Origin: Pseudorasbora parva
Lineage: Eukaryota; Chordata; Actinopteri; Cypriniformes; Gobionidae
Length of the DNA stretch: 64,000 nucleotides
NCBI RefSeq assembly: GCF_024679245.1
Contig: NC_090174.1
Coordinates: forward strand, 49,979,538 to 50,043,537
Direction of reading: 5' to 3'
A model generated the notes under the pieces. It was not told where the DNA came from. It worked only from the letters and a program-made list of their open reading frames with translations, and did not search any database. Shown one piece after another: positions 49,326-61,388 of this stretch (within the stretch, counting starts at the first letter, position 1; each line of letters begins with the position of its first letter). Both the position numbers and the translations under genes were made by a program.

Positions 49326-50810
49326 TAGCACTTTATTTTGCAGTGTTCCCCATGTACATACTTATTATACTTACAATAGCTAGGTAATAACCTGTACTAA
49401 CCTTAAAGGGTTAGTTATATAGTTATATATATAATAAAGTTTATGTCATTAAAGTTATATCTCGAAAATCATACATGAATATCAAAAGGTGTTAAAGGTC
49501 AGATTATACACTACAACTCAACGAAATCCGTATCATGACTCATGTAATCACTCATTCAGTGTTTTAATTGCGGAAAGACGTCAACGCTTGTAAACAATAG
49601 GTCACGGTTGTATTTAGCCTCAGGAAAGTCATCCGATGTTCACAGTTTGTTAGTTAGCAATGAAGAAACTCAATGTTAATTATAAATATGCTCGAATACA
49701 TTTTTCATAAAGACAATTGCTTATTAAAAATACATGGTGCAATTGAGTTGTATAAAAACATCAGTTCTTTTTTTATTTGGGTGTAATTAGCCTATTAGAT
49801 TTGAAAATGAATAGCAGTTTAATATAATACCTTTGTTGTTAACTGCAACCAAGCAGTATTATTTTGCACCAAATGAGAGGGTTCAAGAGGGTCTATAAGA
49901 AAAATCAAACTATTGATATCTGCATCGGCCAACATTCTGAATAATCGGCTAGTATCGCTGCATCTAAAATACTGATTATTTAACCCTTTTTGATAGAAAT
50001 AGTGGGAAATAGGATTTGATTATTAAAAATGTAATGAAAATCACATTTGAACTGCAGTGTACCTCTTATCAGTGACTTTTGACCTCATTCATTTTTTTTT
50101 GAACGGGTTTATAGAAATGCTAGCATTTGTCTCATGGACCTTATCTTCTCTTAACAAACAGTCAGCTGAATTGAGTCTGACACTAAGCAGCAGTTGAGTA
50201 AACATTGGTTGACCATGCAGATTTTTTCCCTTCTCTCAGTTAGACTCATTCTCTCTGGACTTCCGTTCAGGAAGCGGCTAGAAAATGGTTGAGGTCTTTT
50301 TTCCAGCTACTTGGATTCGTTCAATGATATGCTTGAAGATATGTGTGCGTCTACACTTTTGTGTTTGTGTGTAAATGTGTGTAGTTTGTGCAGAGGACAC
50401 ACAAAATAAATAGTGTCTCTAAGGTCAAGGAGAAAGAAGATATTAAGTCCCGGTACTTGGCAGCCACTCCATCTGGGTCATTCTCCAAGCCTACCTAAAT
50501 GCCTAGGTGTCAGAAGAATGGATGGGGTTTTATTCTTATCACTGCTGCATCATATACTGCTAAATGACTTATATTCACCCCAGTGTCTCAAATCTTTTAA
50601 ATCAGTACACCAAAAGAGATTTGTTTGTTTTGATTTGTTCAGAGACCTTTTTTGGCAGTTGAGTGTGAGTGTTTTGTTTGGGTGACTGAATCGTTCTGTC
50701 CAACGATTTGCTGTAAAGCACTTCATGATGGAAACAGTTGTTATTTTAGGTTGTTAACTATTAAAAATCTGTCTGATCAATATATTTTATATGTCTGGTT
50801 CACTATTTTT
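49326..50810. other. anonymous stretch with one hAT-like end
   Basis: CTGCATCGGCCAACATTCTG, AATAATCGGCTAGTATCGCT (49918-49965) resembles an ATCGG-rich repeat terminus like that at 13690. No left partner. No gene in the rest. Confidence 0.4.
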
Positions 50811-51131
<321 letters not shown>

Positions 51132-51254
51132 AAACCCCAGCATAACCAAAACTCTTCTTAACTAACATAACATAAAGCAATTCTAAAAACTACTAAATCT
51201 CCCCTTAAAATTAATCTTGTAAAAAATATATTATATAACACTGAACTTTAGCAT

Positions 51255-51370
51255 TTACTCTTTTTTCTATGTCATGCCAAAGAATGCTGGGAAATATAAA
51301 TCCCAGCCCAGTTTAAGTTTGTCTAAATTAAAAGAAACAAGTTCATAAAACTCAAAACAATAAAACAAAT
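51255..51370 (+). repeat. AATGCTGGGAAATATAAATC repeat, copy 2
   Basis: Same block order as 28263-28400. A MITE-like end GGATTTTCAGTGCAC lies downstream at about 51493-51507 and may be its terminus. Confidence 0.6.
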
Positions 51371-51589
51371 TCAGATCACTTAAAATGTGCCAGGTTTGTG
51401 AATTCAAAAGTTCTAAATACTCATAAAAGTTAATTTGATTGAACTAATTTGTTTGTGTTCTACTTTGTTCTAATTAGTTTGCTCTACATTAGGATTTTCA
51501 GTGCACATTTCTTTCAGTTACAACTGCTCAAACATGCATTTTTTATTCTAGGACTAGTTTAAGCCTTGTCTGTGAAACCGGGAGATTAA

Positions 51590-52192
51590 AGGTAGGGTAA
51601 GTGTTATTTCAAAACCGTTTTAGAAAAAGGACTCGGACCAGTGGAATAACAAACTTGTAGCCAATCAGCAGGTAAGGGGCGTGTCTACTAATGATGGTGA
51701 GAAGAATGCTCGCTCTCGCTCTGTGCACGTCTTTATTCAAAACACACGAGTCACACATGACGGACATTAGCAGAGAACTAGCCTAATATATGCTGCTTGA
51801 CTATGCTCGTGTGTCATGTTCGCTTGTTTGTCCATTTGCGATCGTATTGTGGCTCACTTCAGCGATGATAAAGACCCGTTCATTTCCACACTGGATGGAG
51901 CGTCTAAATCTCCTCACTGTCTGTTTCAAGCATCAGCTCACACAATATCTCCGACAAGTAAGATACTATACTCCTAATGTATGTTTGTTTCCTCTTTTCA
52001 TGATCTATATAACCTTTATCCGGTCATAATTGTAATATGTCGTTAGCTGGACTGTCGGCTCGTGCTATAGAGTTGTTCATGAGAACAGTTTGTGATTTTT
52101 GGGCGAGACCCTTTTGGGGGTAGGGGCTTGTTTTTTTTTTGTTGGTGATTTGAAATACCAACAACGGTTACCAGATAGCACTTACCCCACCT
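51590..52192 (-). mobile_element. TTAA element, AGGTRGGGTAAGTG ends, copy 2
   Basis: TTAA at 51586-51589 and 52193-52196. Ends AGGTAGGGTAAGTG and CACTTACCCCACCT. It is the inverse of 31852-32769 with a single copy of the 101-bp unit. A 79-codon frame (51790-52029) is nearly identical to one in copy 1, which reflects similarity between copies rather than a protein. Confidence 0.85.
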
Positions 52193-52203
52193 TTAACTAT
52201 TAA

Positions 52204-52518
52204 ACCTGCTGTCTGTTACTTGTTTTTCTTTTTTTTGAGATTTAGAAAAATTATATAATGAGAATGTACTGCAAGAATCCATTTTCCAAACCATGTTGTT
52301 GTCTTAGCCTAAATCATTATGGTACACTTATAATAAGTGTTTATATTGGGACTATTTCACACAGATCTGGAAGGTACCGATGCGGAAGAGCACAGTCCCT
52401 GCGTGATCCGCCATAGACATAAACAGAGAGAAGTAGCTCCGGCTGCAATGTTCTTCCGCAAGATGCATGCAGTTCTGTTTATTAACCATCAGAGCACCAA
52501 AAGTTACGGTCTGCAGCT
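52204..52518 (+). mobile_element. TTAA element, GTTACGGTCTGCAGCT end, copy 1
   Basis: TTAA at 52200-52203 and 52519-52522. Left ACCTGCTGTCTGTTACTTGT, right AAAAGTTACGGTCTGCAGCT. The interior (CCATTTTCCAAACCATGTTG, CCTGCGTGATCCGCCATAGA) is about 90% like 63040-63350 by eye. Only 3 bp separate it from the TTAA of the preceding element. Confidence 0.8.
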
Positions 52519-52522
52519 TTAA

Positions 52523-53795
52523 CTTTTCCTTAATAAACTCCCAATTTACTGCTTAGTAATAGTTAGTTAGGTAGTTTGTGTAATGTTTAAGTTTAGGTTT
52601 TTGGTAGGATTAAGGGATGTAGAATAAGGTCTTGCAGAAAAAGGCATAATGCTTTATAAGTACTAATAAAAAGCCAATATCTTCGTAATAGTTCAGAGTG
52701 AGTAACTAGTTCAGAGTGAGAATTGAACCCTAAAATAAAGTGTTACCCTTTGAATTGTGCGCATTAAGATCCAGTATATTTATTAATGGGAAAGGCTATT
52801 TTCATTTGTTTTTAAAGGGAACACTTAAACCAAAACTAAATTTGTAAGACTCAGACGGATGAGTGTGATCAAACACCACCTCATAAATGAATTCGAGACA
52901 ATCTCTAGTGTCCGTTCTCTGCATGAATCTGCCCTGCTCTTGATGTTCGGCCTGGTTTTGGCTGTCCGATATTTGCCACGCATGTTAACCACAGCAGCTG
53001 CAGTCTGGCCTTAAAATACGCTTGGTAAAGAATGTGATGTGGAGCTGGCCAACAACTGCCACTCAGAAATGCACTGTCAGGACAGAACTTAAATGTAGCT
53101 CTGTGTGTGTGTGTTCGAGGGGCACACCTGTGAATGTATGTATAAACTTGCTTTGAGTCTAAAGGATGTGACAGTGTTGAGATATTTATAGAGGCTTCTG
53201 TGGACAGTGTTGAAGATGTTAGGGGACAGATTCTCTTAGATCTAAATCTGACCCGGTCACATTTATCCAGCTCTAGATTGCTTAGTGTTCAAGTTCAGCC
53301 CTCTGTTTAGCTCAGATCCGTTTAAGCTGCTGTTGTTGGGGGTATTCTACTGTTTTAAACAGATCTATATGAGGAAAGAGCAGATGTCATCTTTTCTATT
53401 GTCCTTTCAGAGCATGATTAATAGACCGGCGGGGCTTTGTGACCTTATTTATGGTGCTTTTCCCTCTCATTATTAAATTGTTTAAAGGGCTAGCTGTGAG
53501 GATAATCTCTTTTGATGTGGATCATATCCCATAATGCCCATTGTGTACCATGTTGTAGTGTGCTCATTGTTTTTAAACTGGTGAGATTATGCTGGTAATA
53601 ATTCTCCTGTAGGTTTTGACTTGTTAGCTGTGTATTCAGTGTCTGTGGGAGTGTTACTCCTTCTGGCTGTGTTTTGACTTATGCTTTAATCTCGTAGTGT
53701 GTGGTGGGGAGAGTAATGCCGGTGGGTTAATATGGAATTGATCTGTGTATGTGTTTCTTACTGCATCTTGTTTGTGACTTTGTTCTGGTAAATGG
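52523..53795. other. anonymous stretch
   Basis: No gene. 52860-53060 is GC-balanced and repeat-free by eye. Frame 53285-53476 has no domain. Confidence 0.4.
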
Positions 53796-54040
53796 TAAAT
53801 GGACTGCATTTATATAGCGCTTTTATCCAAAGTGCTTTACATTTTTGCCTCACATTCACCCATTCATACACCGACGGCGATGTCAGCCATGTAAGGCGCC
53901 ATCCAGCTCGTCGGGAGCAGCTGGGGTTAGGTGTCTTGCTCATGGACACTTCGACACTTGGTCAAGTGGAACCGGGGATCGAACCACCAACCTTCTGGTT
54001 TGTAGACAACCTACATGAACCACTGAGCCACTGCCGCCTC
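53796..54040 (+). repeat. GGTAAATGGACTGCATTTAT teleost dispersed repeat
   Basis: GGTAAATGGACTGCATTTAT, ATAGCGCTTTTATCCAAAGT, CATTCACCCATTCATACACC, GGTGTCTTGCTCATGGACAC, GGGGATCGAACCACCAACCT and GAACCACTGAGCCACTGCCG are consecutive blocks of a very widespread fish repeat. The GATCGAACC part recalls an inverted tRNA T-arm, but I do not call it a tRNA gene. Confidence 0.75.
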
Positions 54041-54130
54041 TGTTCTCAGAGAAGAATCACTGTTAAAAAGTTGTTTAGAAGTTTCGAAATCAAGGCATGA
54101 GGTGAGGATTCGTATGAAAGCTTGTTTATA

Positions 54131-54600
54131 CACTCACCTAAAGGATTATTAGGAACACCATACTAATACTGTGTTTGACCCCCTTTCGCCTTCAGAACTG
54201 CCTTAATTCTACATGGCATTGATTCAACAAGGTGCTGAAAGCATTCTTTAGAAATGTTGGCCCATATTGATAGGATAGCATCTTGCAGTTGATGGAGATT
54301 TGTGGGATGCAGGGCACATCCAGGGCACGAAGCTCCCGTTCCACCACATCCCAAAGATTCTCTATTGGGTTGAGATCTGGAGACTGTAGGGGCCATTTTA
54401 GTACAGTGAACTCATTGTCATGTTCAAGAAACCGATTTGAAATGATTTGAGATTTGTGACATGCTGCATTATCCTGCTGGATGTAGCCATCAGATGATGG
54501 GTACATGGTGGTCATAAAGGGATGGACATTCTCAGAAACAATGCTCAGGTAGGCCGTGGCATTTCAAATTATGCCCAATTGTCACTAAGGCGCCTAAAGT
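54131..54600 (-). mobile_element. Tc1-like transposon, 5'-deleted
   Basis: The terminus CACTCACCTAAAGGATTATT then AGGAACACC follows TA at 54129-54130. Inside is the 3' part of a Tc1-type transposase on the minus strand (54192-54515). Similarity runs to about 54600, where the second terminal repeat and the N-terminal half of the gene are missing. Confidence 0.85.
54192..54515 (-). pseudogene. Tc1/mariner transposase, C-terminal fragment
   Basis: A 107-residue minus-strand frame with two catalytic-region motifs. QQDNAACHKS (residues about 13-22) holds the second Asp of the DDE triad and SPDLNPIENLWD (about 45-56) holds the final acidic residue, in the spacing usual for Tc1. The paired helix-turn-helix DNA-binding domain and first catalytic Asp, normally in the upstream 200 or more residues, are missing. 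A transposase cuts and pastes its element at TA targets in the nucleus. This copy cannot be active. The overlapping frame 54163-54396 is a shadow. Confidence 0.85.
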
Positions 54601-54610
54601 TTATGTACTT

Positions 54611-54884
54611 TGTATTATATTACTTTTGCACCAAATTACAAAAAACACGTTACCACTGCTGTGAGGGTGTTTATAATACAAAGTCTATGGGAGTGATGGT
54701 AAAAATTAACATATTTTATCAATCTGCCTTTATCAATCTGACAAAAAAAATTCCGTCTTTTTGAGAGTTTCTCTTGCTATTTGAGCAAACGAGGACACAC
54801 ACAAAACATTTTTTAATATATACTCTCATTCACTCCTATAAAAGCTAACCCAACTATCTGAGAAAAGGGTCTATTTTTAGTTTA
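54611..54884. other. anonymous stretch
   Basis: Nothing recognised; under 300 bp. Confidence 0.35.
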
Positions 54885-55065
54885 TATCTCGCAATTCTGA
54901 TGTTTTCTCGCAATTGTGAGTTTACTATATCTTACAATTCTGAATTATTTTTCCTCAATTCTGACTTTATTTCTTGTAATTGTTATATATCGCAATTCTG
55001 ACTTTTTCTATTGTGAGTTTACTATATCTTACTATTCTGACTTTATTTCTCGTAATTGTGAAATT

Positions 55066-55745
55066 AAATATACTTTATTGTCCCTTAAAGGGAAATTTGA
55101 AGAGGACTTCAAATAGCCAGCATTTGAACAGACCTGATACATTATAATACATATAATAGTTAGAGCGCCACTGATCCATATTCAACATTGAACCAATTGA
55201 TATCGACTGATTGATACCGACACTAAATCATTTTTAAACCTGTTCCGTTAACGGAGAACTCTATACCTTCTTCCAGAGGGTAAGAGATCATAATAGGGGT
55301 AAAGTATGCAATGGGTCATTTAAAATACTTGTTGCCTCATTCAGAGTGCATTGCTGGTACAGGGACTGAATGCTGGGATAGTTTTTCAGTCCAATCATTT
55401 TAATCGCAGTTCAAACTACGTACATCATTTTTTTTTATTTAACAGAGAGATTACCAAACCAAGAAGACAAGCCATATCGGATGACACTTTCTAGTACAGA
55501 CTGGTAAAAGAGGAACATAATTTTCTTATCGACACAATAAAACCGCAGTCTTCATAGAAAATACAATCTTTGGTGAAGTCTTTTACACACCCAGTCAACA
55601 TGCGTGTCCCACATAAGAGATTTGTCCATGTACACACCTAAGTACTTGTAAGATTGCACTTGATTGATTTCATTATTATAAACCGATACAGGCATATGAT
55701 CCCTAATTCCCTTAGGATCAAAAATAATTTCCTCTGTTATGAGTT
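55066..55745 (-). mobile_element. 5'-truncated LINE (L2/Rex-type non-LTR retrotransposon)
   Basis: The minus strand encodes the last part of a reverse-transcriptase ORF, with a stop codon inside it, then CCCTCTGGAAGAAGGTATAG (LPSGRRYR-like), and a short 3' UTR ending GGGACAATAAAGTATATTTA at about 55070. The start inside the ORF at the minisatellite boundary fits normal 5' truncation during target-primed insertion. The clade is not certain. Confidence 0.75.
55552..55745 (-). pseudogene. reverse transcriptase C-terminal fragment
   Basis: The minus-strand frame reads VQSYKYLGVYMDKSLMWDTH and then KRLHQRLYFL before a stop. The YKYLGV--D--L-W--H and QR-YFL pattern is typical of the region after the RT palm in L2/Rex-type and related LINE ORF2 proteins. 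Beyond the stop the same phase continues as FYCVDKK and FYQSVLESVIRYGLSSWFGN, so the stop is a point lesion in a longer ORF. The YADD active site and endonuclease lie upstream and are missing. Confidence 0.75.
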
Positions 55746-55791
55746 CATATCTCACAATTCTGACTGTATTTCTTGTAATTTTAGTTGTCTA

Positions 55792-56105
55792 GCTATCGCC
55801 AGGCCAAGCTCAATTTAAGATTGAACATTGTTCTGGGGAGTCTGCTCTGTATTTTCTACTGCACAAGAGGCGTGATCAACTGGCATTATTCCAATAACTC
55901 TGTACGCAATTGGATAGTCCTCCAACCAATCAGACCACAAGAGGCGTGATCAACAGGCAATGACCCATCGCTTCTCTATTTGTCATTGTTTTAAACCCAC
56001 CAATAGCACGCCCAAAAGTGTAACAGAAGCAGCAGAAATTAATGTACGGGTTTCCAGACTGAATTACCGGGCGGAATCAAATCGCCGGCAGATCAGGCTG
56101 GCTTT
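55792..56105 (+). repeat. unassigned insertion in the minisatellite
   Basis: Starts near CTAGCTATCGCCAGGCCAAG and ends near GATCAGGCTGGCTTTATATA. It contains a direct repeat CACAAGAGGCGTGATCAAC at 55862 and 55937. It looks like one dispersed repeat, but I do not know the family. Confidence 0.4.
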
Positions 56106-56210
56106 ATATATCGCAATTCTGGAAAAAAAAATCTCGCAATTGTGAGTTTACTAGGCTATATTTTACAATTCTAATTTTATTTCTCGTAATTGTAAGTTTA
56201 ATCTCACAAT

Positions 56211-56312
<102 letters not shown>

Positions 56313-56379
56313 TTATTTATTGTGAGTTTACTATATATCAAAATTCTCTTTCTCAAAAAGTTTCTAATCTTAAAGAATC

Positions 56380-56700
56380 CTGAAAAGGTTTACATCAGTT
56401 TTGAACAAAATATTAATCAGCAGAACTGTTTTCAACATTTATAATTAGAATTTCTTGAGGACCAAATCAGCATATTAGAATGATTTCTGAAAATCATGTG
56501 ACACTGGAATAATGGCGGCTGAAAATGTAGCTTTGCCATCACCATAATAACATTACATTTTTAAATATATTAAAATAGACAACAGTTATTTTAACAGTTA
56601 TGTTTTTGATCAAATACATGCTTTGGTAATTTTAAGAGACTTCTTTCAAAAACATTCAAAACTCTTACTGACCCCAAGCGTGACTCATTTTGGCGTCCCT
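56380..56700 (-). mobile_element. GTTCAAAAGTTTGGGG-type family, copy 3 (inverted)
   Basis: Inverse of the block order at 777-1150: ATCAGCAGAACTGTTTTCAA, ATCAGCATATTAGAATGATT, GTGACACTGGAATAATGGCG, TTTGATCAAATACATGC, then terminal CTCTTACTGACCCC. Confidence 0.65.
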
Positions 56701-58533
56701 GTGAGCCAACAGCTCATACATTTCCTGAGCATGTGCACAGTCAACTTCACCACAAATCTGACCATTTCCTTTAATGTTTCGACGTCTTTTATGCTTGATT
56801 TTAGAGACCCAATTTAATCTGTTGAGGATTTTTCATAGCTACAGTAAGTCAGCCAGCATTGGGATAAAGCAAATACCTGATTAAGCTAATTATAAGCTCC
56901 ATGATAGGTTAATTGGTTTATTGGTCTGTGTGTGTCTGTATGTTCTGCTTGAGGTCTGGGGCAATATTGTGAGATCCTATGGGAATGAGTTGGCAAACAC
57001 TGCTGAAGCTGATAAGGGGGAACAAGGCTTTGGCATCCCAGGAAGGATTAGTGAAAACTGGTTAGTGCCGCATCGCAAGCACAGCCCAACTGAGATTAGA
57101 ATTGGGGGGAAAGTCTGCGTGTGTGCAGGGCCCAAAGTTAACTTGTTGCTACATCTGACCAAGTGTGCTGCACAAGTCCTGAAAAGTGAAGCTAAACCGT
57201 TTCGCTCTTCCCCAGATGGCTGGACCCAGTATAGGTCATAAACCCCACCATCACCATGTAACCTAATGGGGTGTCAGACAAATTAAACAATCAAATTACA
57301 ATCCAATTTTTTTTTTCAAAGATAGTTTTGGTCATGATTCTTCATAAGTGTGGGCAGGGTCTTGATACCGCAGCTCCACTTCATGCTCACTACTGCACAG
57401 ACTCGGGTCCCGTGTTCAGTACTGCGCAGGCTCAGGTCACGAGTCATTCACTTTTCTACAATGGAAAAGGGTGAATGTGCGTCGTCCATCTTTTTTTTTT
57501 ACAGTCTGTGCACCTGACGATGACAGATGAATTGAGGTCAACAGCATTCTCTGATAATCTGTTGATCATGATTTTCTGATGATTGGTGTCAATATTTGTT
57601 CTGACACTGATTTGATTCAGTTGCGGTTCTTTAATGCATTTTGAACCAATTTGATTTTGGAGCCATTTTTTAAATATATGTTGGAGACCTAAATATAACT
57701 GGAGAGACAATTAGTACTGCAGTCAAGTTTTGCATAAGAAATAAATGCGGAATTGAAAATCATTGTAAAGTTGGCACAGAAGCTGCGATAGTCTTTTCTT
57801 CCCTATTGTAACATATATGAGTGAAACTGCTTCTCAAACAAGAAAAAATGTAGGGCTGGAGTTGATCGGATTGTCATTTACAATTAGTATGATCTCGCGA
57901 TTTACAGGTTGTCACACCAAAAATGTCATCAGAGAACAGATGTTGTTGCAAGAGGGACATGATATTGAAATAAATGATGTCCATAGATAAATCATTTATA
58001 CTTAATACTGAAATATTCCATTTAAAAAAATTCCATTTTGGTTTCATGGTGACTTTAAACAATTGACTAATTTGCAAATCCTACAAAAAGTCACCCAGTT
58101 CATTTTGTGCCTTATGTGTGTACTCTTACACACAAACACACACTACCTTACTATCTGGAGCGGCCACTTACTTTTATATTCTATTCTAATGCAGAAAATG
58201 TAGGGCAAACATTTTTTTCTTTTAGGGCGACTCTACAGGAAGGCCTTTTAATGAATAACGTGTTTCATTTCTCTGTTGTCACAAGCTCCAGGGTGGATCT
58301 ATTCACCACACAACGTTAGCTCCTCAACATCGCCTCAGCAAGCACCTGTCTCACTGATTTATGATCTCCTGCATTCAAGCCCATCACCATCTTCCTCTTT
58401 TTCTAGGCTCCATTATAAACCATGTAGATTTCACACGTTGATTAATGAAACAATGTTTACTGTAGATACAGGGCTCCTAGGGTTCACTAATTGGCCCATG
58501 GTGCTTTGGAATGACTCAGGGATTGACGTGAAA
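56701..58533. other. anonymous stretch
   Basis: Overlapping frames 56921-57241 and 57456-57710 have no domain. No repeat recognised except a T-run at 57491-57500. Part 58260-58530 is GC-balanced and repeat-free by eye. Confidence 0.4.
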
Positions 58534-58549
58534 GGGGGGGGGGGGGGGG
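58534..58549. repeat. (G)16 homopolymer
   Basis: Sixteen G. The length may be an assembly estimate. Confidence 0.9.
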
Positions 58550-60024
58550 TGAAATGGAGAATAGAGGTGTGAATTCAGTTGTGAATTCTTACCTCTGCAG
58601 GCCTAATATAGCATCCGTGCAGTAATGCAAGGACAAATAATGCAGAAAACATAGATATGATAGGAACTTCAAAAGCCTTTGCCTCTATTCTGGCACTTAG
58701 ATATGTTATTCATGTAGTCAGATGGGATCTACATCACTGAAATACATCTGTCATCTCAGTGCATCATAAAGGTGCATGTCAACGATGTCACACGCATATA
58801 CAGGTAAAAGGAAAAACTGTTTGATGATTCGCTGTCAGATCTAAACAGATATTTATAGATATTTATTACTGGTGGTGGTTTAGATGTATAACCATATATA
58901 AATCGTGATAACTGTCTTAACAAGCATTAATAATGAATAGCTTCTCTGCTTAATGTGTTTTATTTATATGTATACGTTTTTTTATTTATTAATTATTTCT
59001 CCATCTAGTAAATGACCAGATTTGTTTGGGCTGTGCTTTCTCTCTCTTTTTTAGCTTCTAGCTTATTTCATGTTTTTTATTTATTTATTTTTGGTATGAA
59101 TTACCTACCCGTTTAAAAGATTTGTGCTCCCTAAAGCTGTTGTTGGCAGGGTTGTTACTTTTATCTATATTGATCTTGTCTGCAAATTATAATCCTCGCG
59201 GATAGATGGCTCTTTATAAACGACTGCCTGTGGCACAGATATGCTAATGTTTGTAGCAGCAAGGCTTTCGACACACTGCAGGGAATGTCCTAAATTAAAC
59301 CTAATATACACCCTTCCAGCTCAGCCCTTGGGTTGTTAAAATGCCAGTGTAATTGACGCTATAATTGGAGGATCCTTTTATACAAGAGGCTTGCAGGTAA
59401 ACCTAGGTTTAGGATCGGGGCTAATGACACAAAAGTTTGCTGTTTACTCCTTGGTAGGGGCGGGCAATGAAATGGGGAATGGCAGTTTCTATTGTAGCCC
59501 TGGCTAAAGAAATTAACCCTAGATTATTAACCAATTTTAGTTCTTCATCAGAGGAATTGATGAATTTGTCCAGAGAGAGTTTTGGCAATATATGATCATT
59601 TAGTGTTGTGTTTCCAACATTGTGTGCAACAATTGTGGAGGTCTTCATATGACAATAATCCTTTTCCACAAAGCGAGATCAATAAGAAAGGCTTTGCCAA
59701 ACCTGAAAGCCTTCCAGAGAAGAGTTCACATTTACTGTATGGATTTGGCTGACTGAAAATGCAATGCGAATTACAGTGCATTCAAGCTATACATGCTAAC
59801 GGTGGCATTCACGGTGGCCATACTTTTGAAATGAAATATGTAGCAACTAGATATGTGAATGGTGATTGGGTGTTAAGTTGCTTTAGCTAGATAACTAACT
59901 TTGTGGTTAACATATGGAAACATGGCTCACAGGGGACCATTTTAAGTTAAACAATAATTGTCCTGCAATTTATTGTTGAGAGTAGTGAATTTCTTGATGT
60001 GGTGGTGATTCAAAGGAGCTGTAA
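58550..60024. other. anonymous stretch
   Basis: No gene. Overlapping minus-strand frames 59421-59781 have no domain. 59190-59400 is GC-mixed and repeat-free by eye. Confidence 0.4.
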
Positions 60025-60025
60025 T

Positions 60026-60117
<92 letters not shown>

Positions 60118-60126
60118 CACACACAC
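60025..60126. repeat. (CA)n(TA)n(CA)n compound microsatellite
   Basis: About 12 CA, then about 33 TA, then a short ACACACAC run. Confidence 0.97.
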
Positions 60127-60131
60127 GCACA

Positions 60132-60320
60132 CTACCTCAATACCATTCAAAATGTCGGGGTCAATAAGATTGTTTTTACTGATCTCTTATTAGTAATATT
60201 GTAACATATTTTTCACATTTAAATAGCTGGTTTTTAAAATATCATTTTTTAAAATGTTATTTATTACTTCTAAAGATGATGATGATTTGGTGCTCAAGTA
60301 ACATTTATTATTAATATTAT
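60132..60320 (+). mobile_element. GTTCAAAAGTTTGGGG-type family, copy 4 (deleted)
   Basis: Left end CTACCTCAATACCATTCAAA, ATGTCGGGGTCAATAAGATT, then a jump to GATGATTTGGTGCTCAAGTA and ACATTTATTATTAATATTAT. The centre is missing. Confidence 0.55.
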
Positions 60321-60340
60321 TATTATAATTATTATAATAT

Positions 60341-60520
60341 GATCAATAAGTTAGGACAATGTATGTTTTTACATGGCTTTAATATTAAAATATTATTATT
60401 AATATGATAAATAAGTTAGGACAATGTATGGTTTTACATGGCTTTAATATTAAAATATTATTATTAATATGATAAATAAGTTAGGACAATGTATGGTTTT
60501 ACATGGCTTTAACATTAAAA
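60341..60520 (+). repeat. 65-bp tandem repeat, almost three units
   Basis: Units start at 60341, 60406 and 60471 with GATMAATAAGTTAGGACAAT, GTATGKTTTTACATGGCTTT and AATATTAAAAT. The period is exactly 65 in both steps, so the expansion is recent relative to the MITE. Confidence 0.9.
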
Positions 60521-60787
60521 TAATTTTTCACCTTTTTTAAGATAAGATTTAAGATTTAATTTAGATTTTAAAAAATTTACATCGAAGTTGAAAAGGCACA
60601 TACTGTGTGTAAAATTTTTAGATAAAATATACAAAAACCACAATGTTATATAATTGGTTGACTTGTGTTCTTACATTATCTCTAAGTGTTTTCAAGAATG
60701 TTTAAATCCAGAGAAATAAGCAATTTTAACCAGGATACTGATTGATCGCCTATCAGTACCTGCGTTACCCTTGATTTCTGGTTTTAT

Positions 60788-60900
60788 TTACATTTACATT
60801 TAATCATTTAGCAGACAATTTTATCCAAAGCGACTTACAAAAAAGGGGAGAGTAATAGAAGCAACGAAACAAACAAGACCAACAACCTGTAAGAGCTGTA
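60788..60900 (+). repeat. GCAGACAATTTTATCC-type dispersed repeat
   Basis: TTTACATTTACATTTAATCA, TTTAGCAGACAATTTTATCC, AAAGCGACTTACAAA: the standard left end of a very common teleost repeat (relatives at 2094-2122/3636-3814). Confidence 0.7.
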
Positions 60901-60931
60901 AGAAATCTCAATTAATTAGCACAGTACACAA

Positions 60932-60952
60932 TTTTTTTTTTTTTTTTTTTTT
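60932..60952. repeat. poly-T run
   Basis: 21 T followed by ACAGC. Confidence 0.9.
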
Positions 60953-60962
60953 ACAGCATCTA

Positions 60963-61157
60963 CAATAGCCATCTACAACAAAAACTCACGTACGCAAAAT
61001 ACAGAACACTGGATTTTGATAGCCATGATAACAACCCATTAGGACTAAGTCTGTTGCCCCAACTGTTGTCGTTAATGCAGATTCATTGGCCCAATGGGTT
61101 GGTTTTTGAATGGCATTCTAGCTAAACGCGCAGCAATAGCCATCTACAACAAAAACT
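60963..61157 (+). repeat. direct repeat CAATAGCCATCTACAACAAA, 171 bp apart
   Basis: The block starts at 60963 and 61134 and extends a few more matching A and CT bases. The sequence between is unique by eye. Confidence 0.7.
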
Positions 61158-61388
61158 TCAACAAAAATGTTATTTTGTAGAAACCATGTAAATACCAAAG
61201 ACACTACACAGTATATCATGTGTTTTATTGGACAGGTGAGCAACAGTTTGAATGCATTTATTGACACAAAACTATTCATTGTTGTACAGCTCAACAGAGT
61301 TATTCCATATTGTTTAAATCACACATCGTGTCTTTAAACATCCAAGTTGATTGTACTTAAAAATGTAAGGCAGCAACTGTTTACAGTG

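Larger units (their letters stand above)
60341..61388 (+). mobile_element. CACTGTAAAAAAT-type MITE relic, expanded and interrupted
   Basis: The left interior is ATCAATAAGTTAGGACAATG (tandemly repeated); the right is AACATCCAAGTTGATTGTAC then GTTTACAGTG. Both match 28888-29116. The 800 bp between include a GCAGAC-type repeat and a duplicated TAGCCATCTACAAC block. The true left end is lost. Confidence 0.5.

Noticed and set aside
51790..52029. 79-codon frame almost identical to one at 32340-32579
   Set aside because: Similarity follows from both lying in copies of one TTAA element. It is hydrophobic and domain-free, with no evidence of protein-level constraint.
53970..54040. tRNA gene suggested by GGGGATCGAACC
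   Set aside because: Only a T-arm-like string is present, inside a well-known dispersed repeat. No cloverleaf could be traced.
56921..57241. 106-codon frame as a possible host exon
   Set aside because: Begins in a GT-rich start, has no recognisable domain, and an opposite-strand frame covers the same bases.
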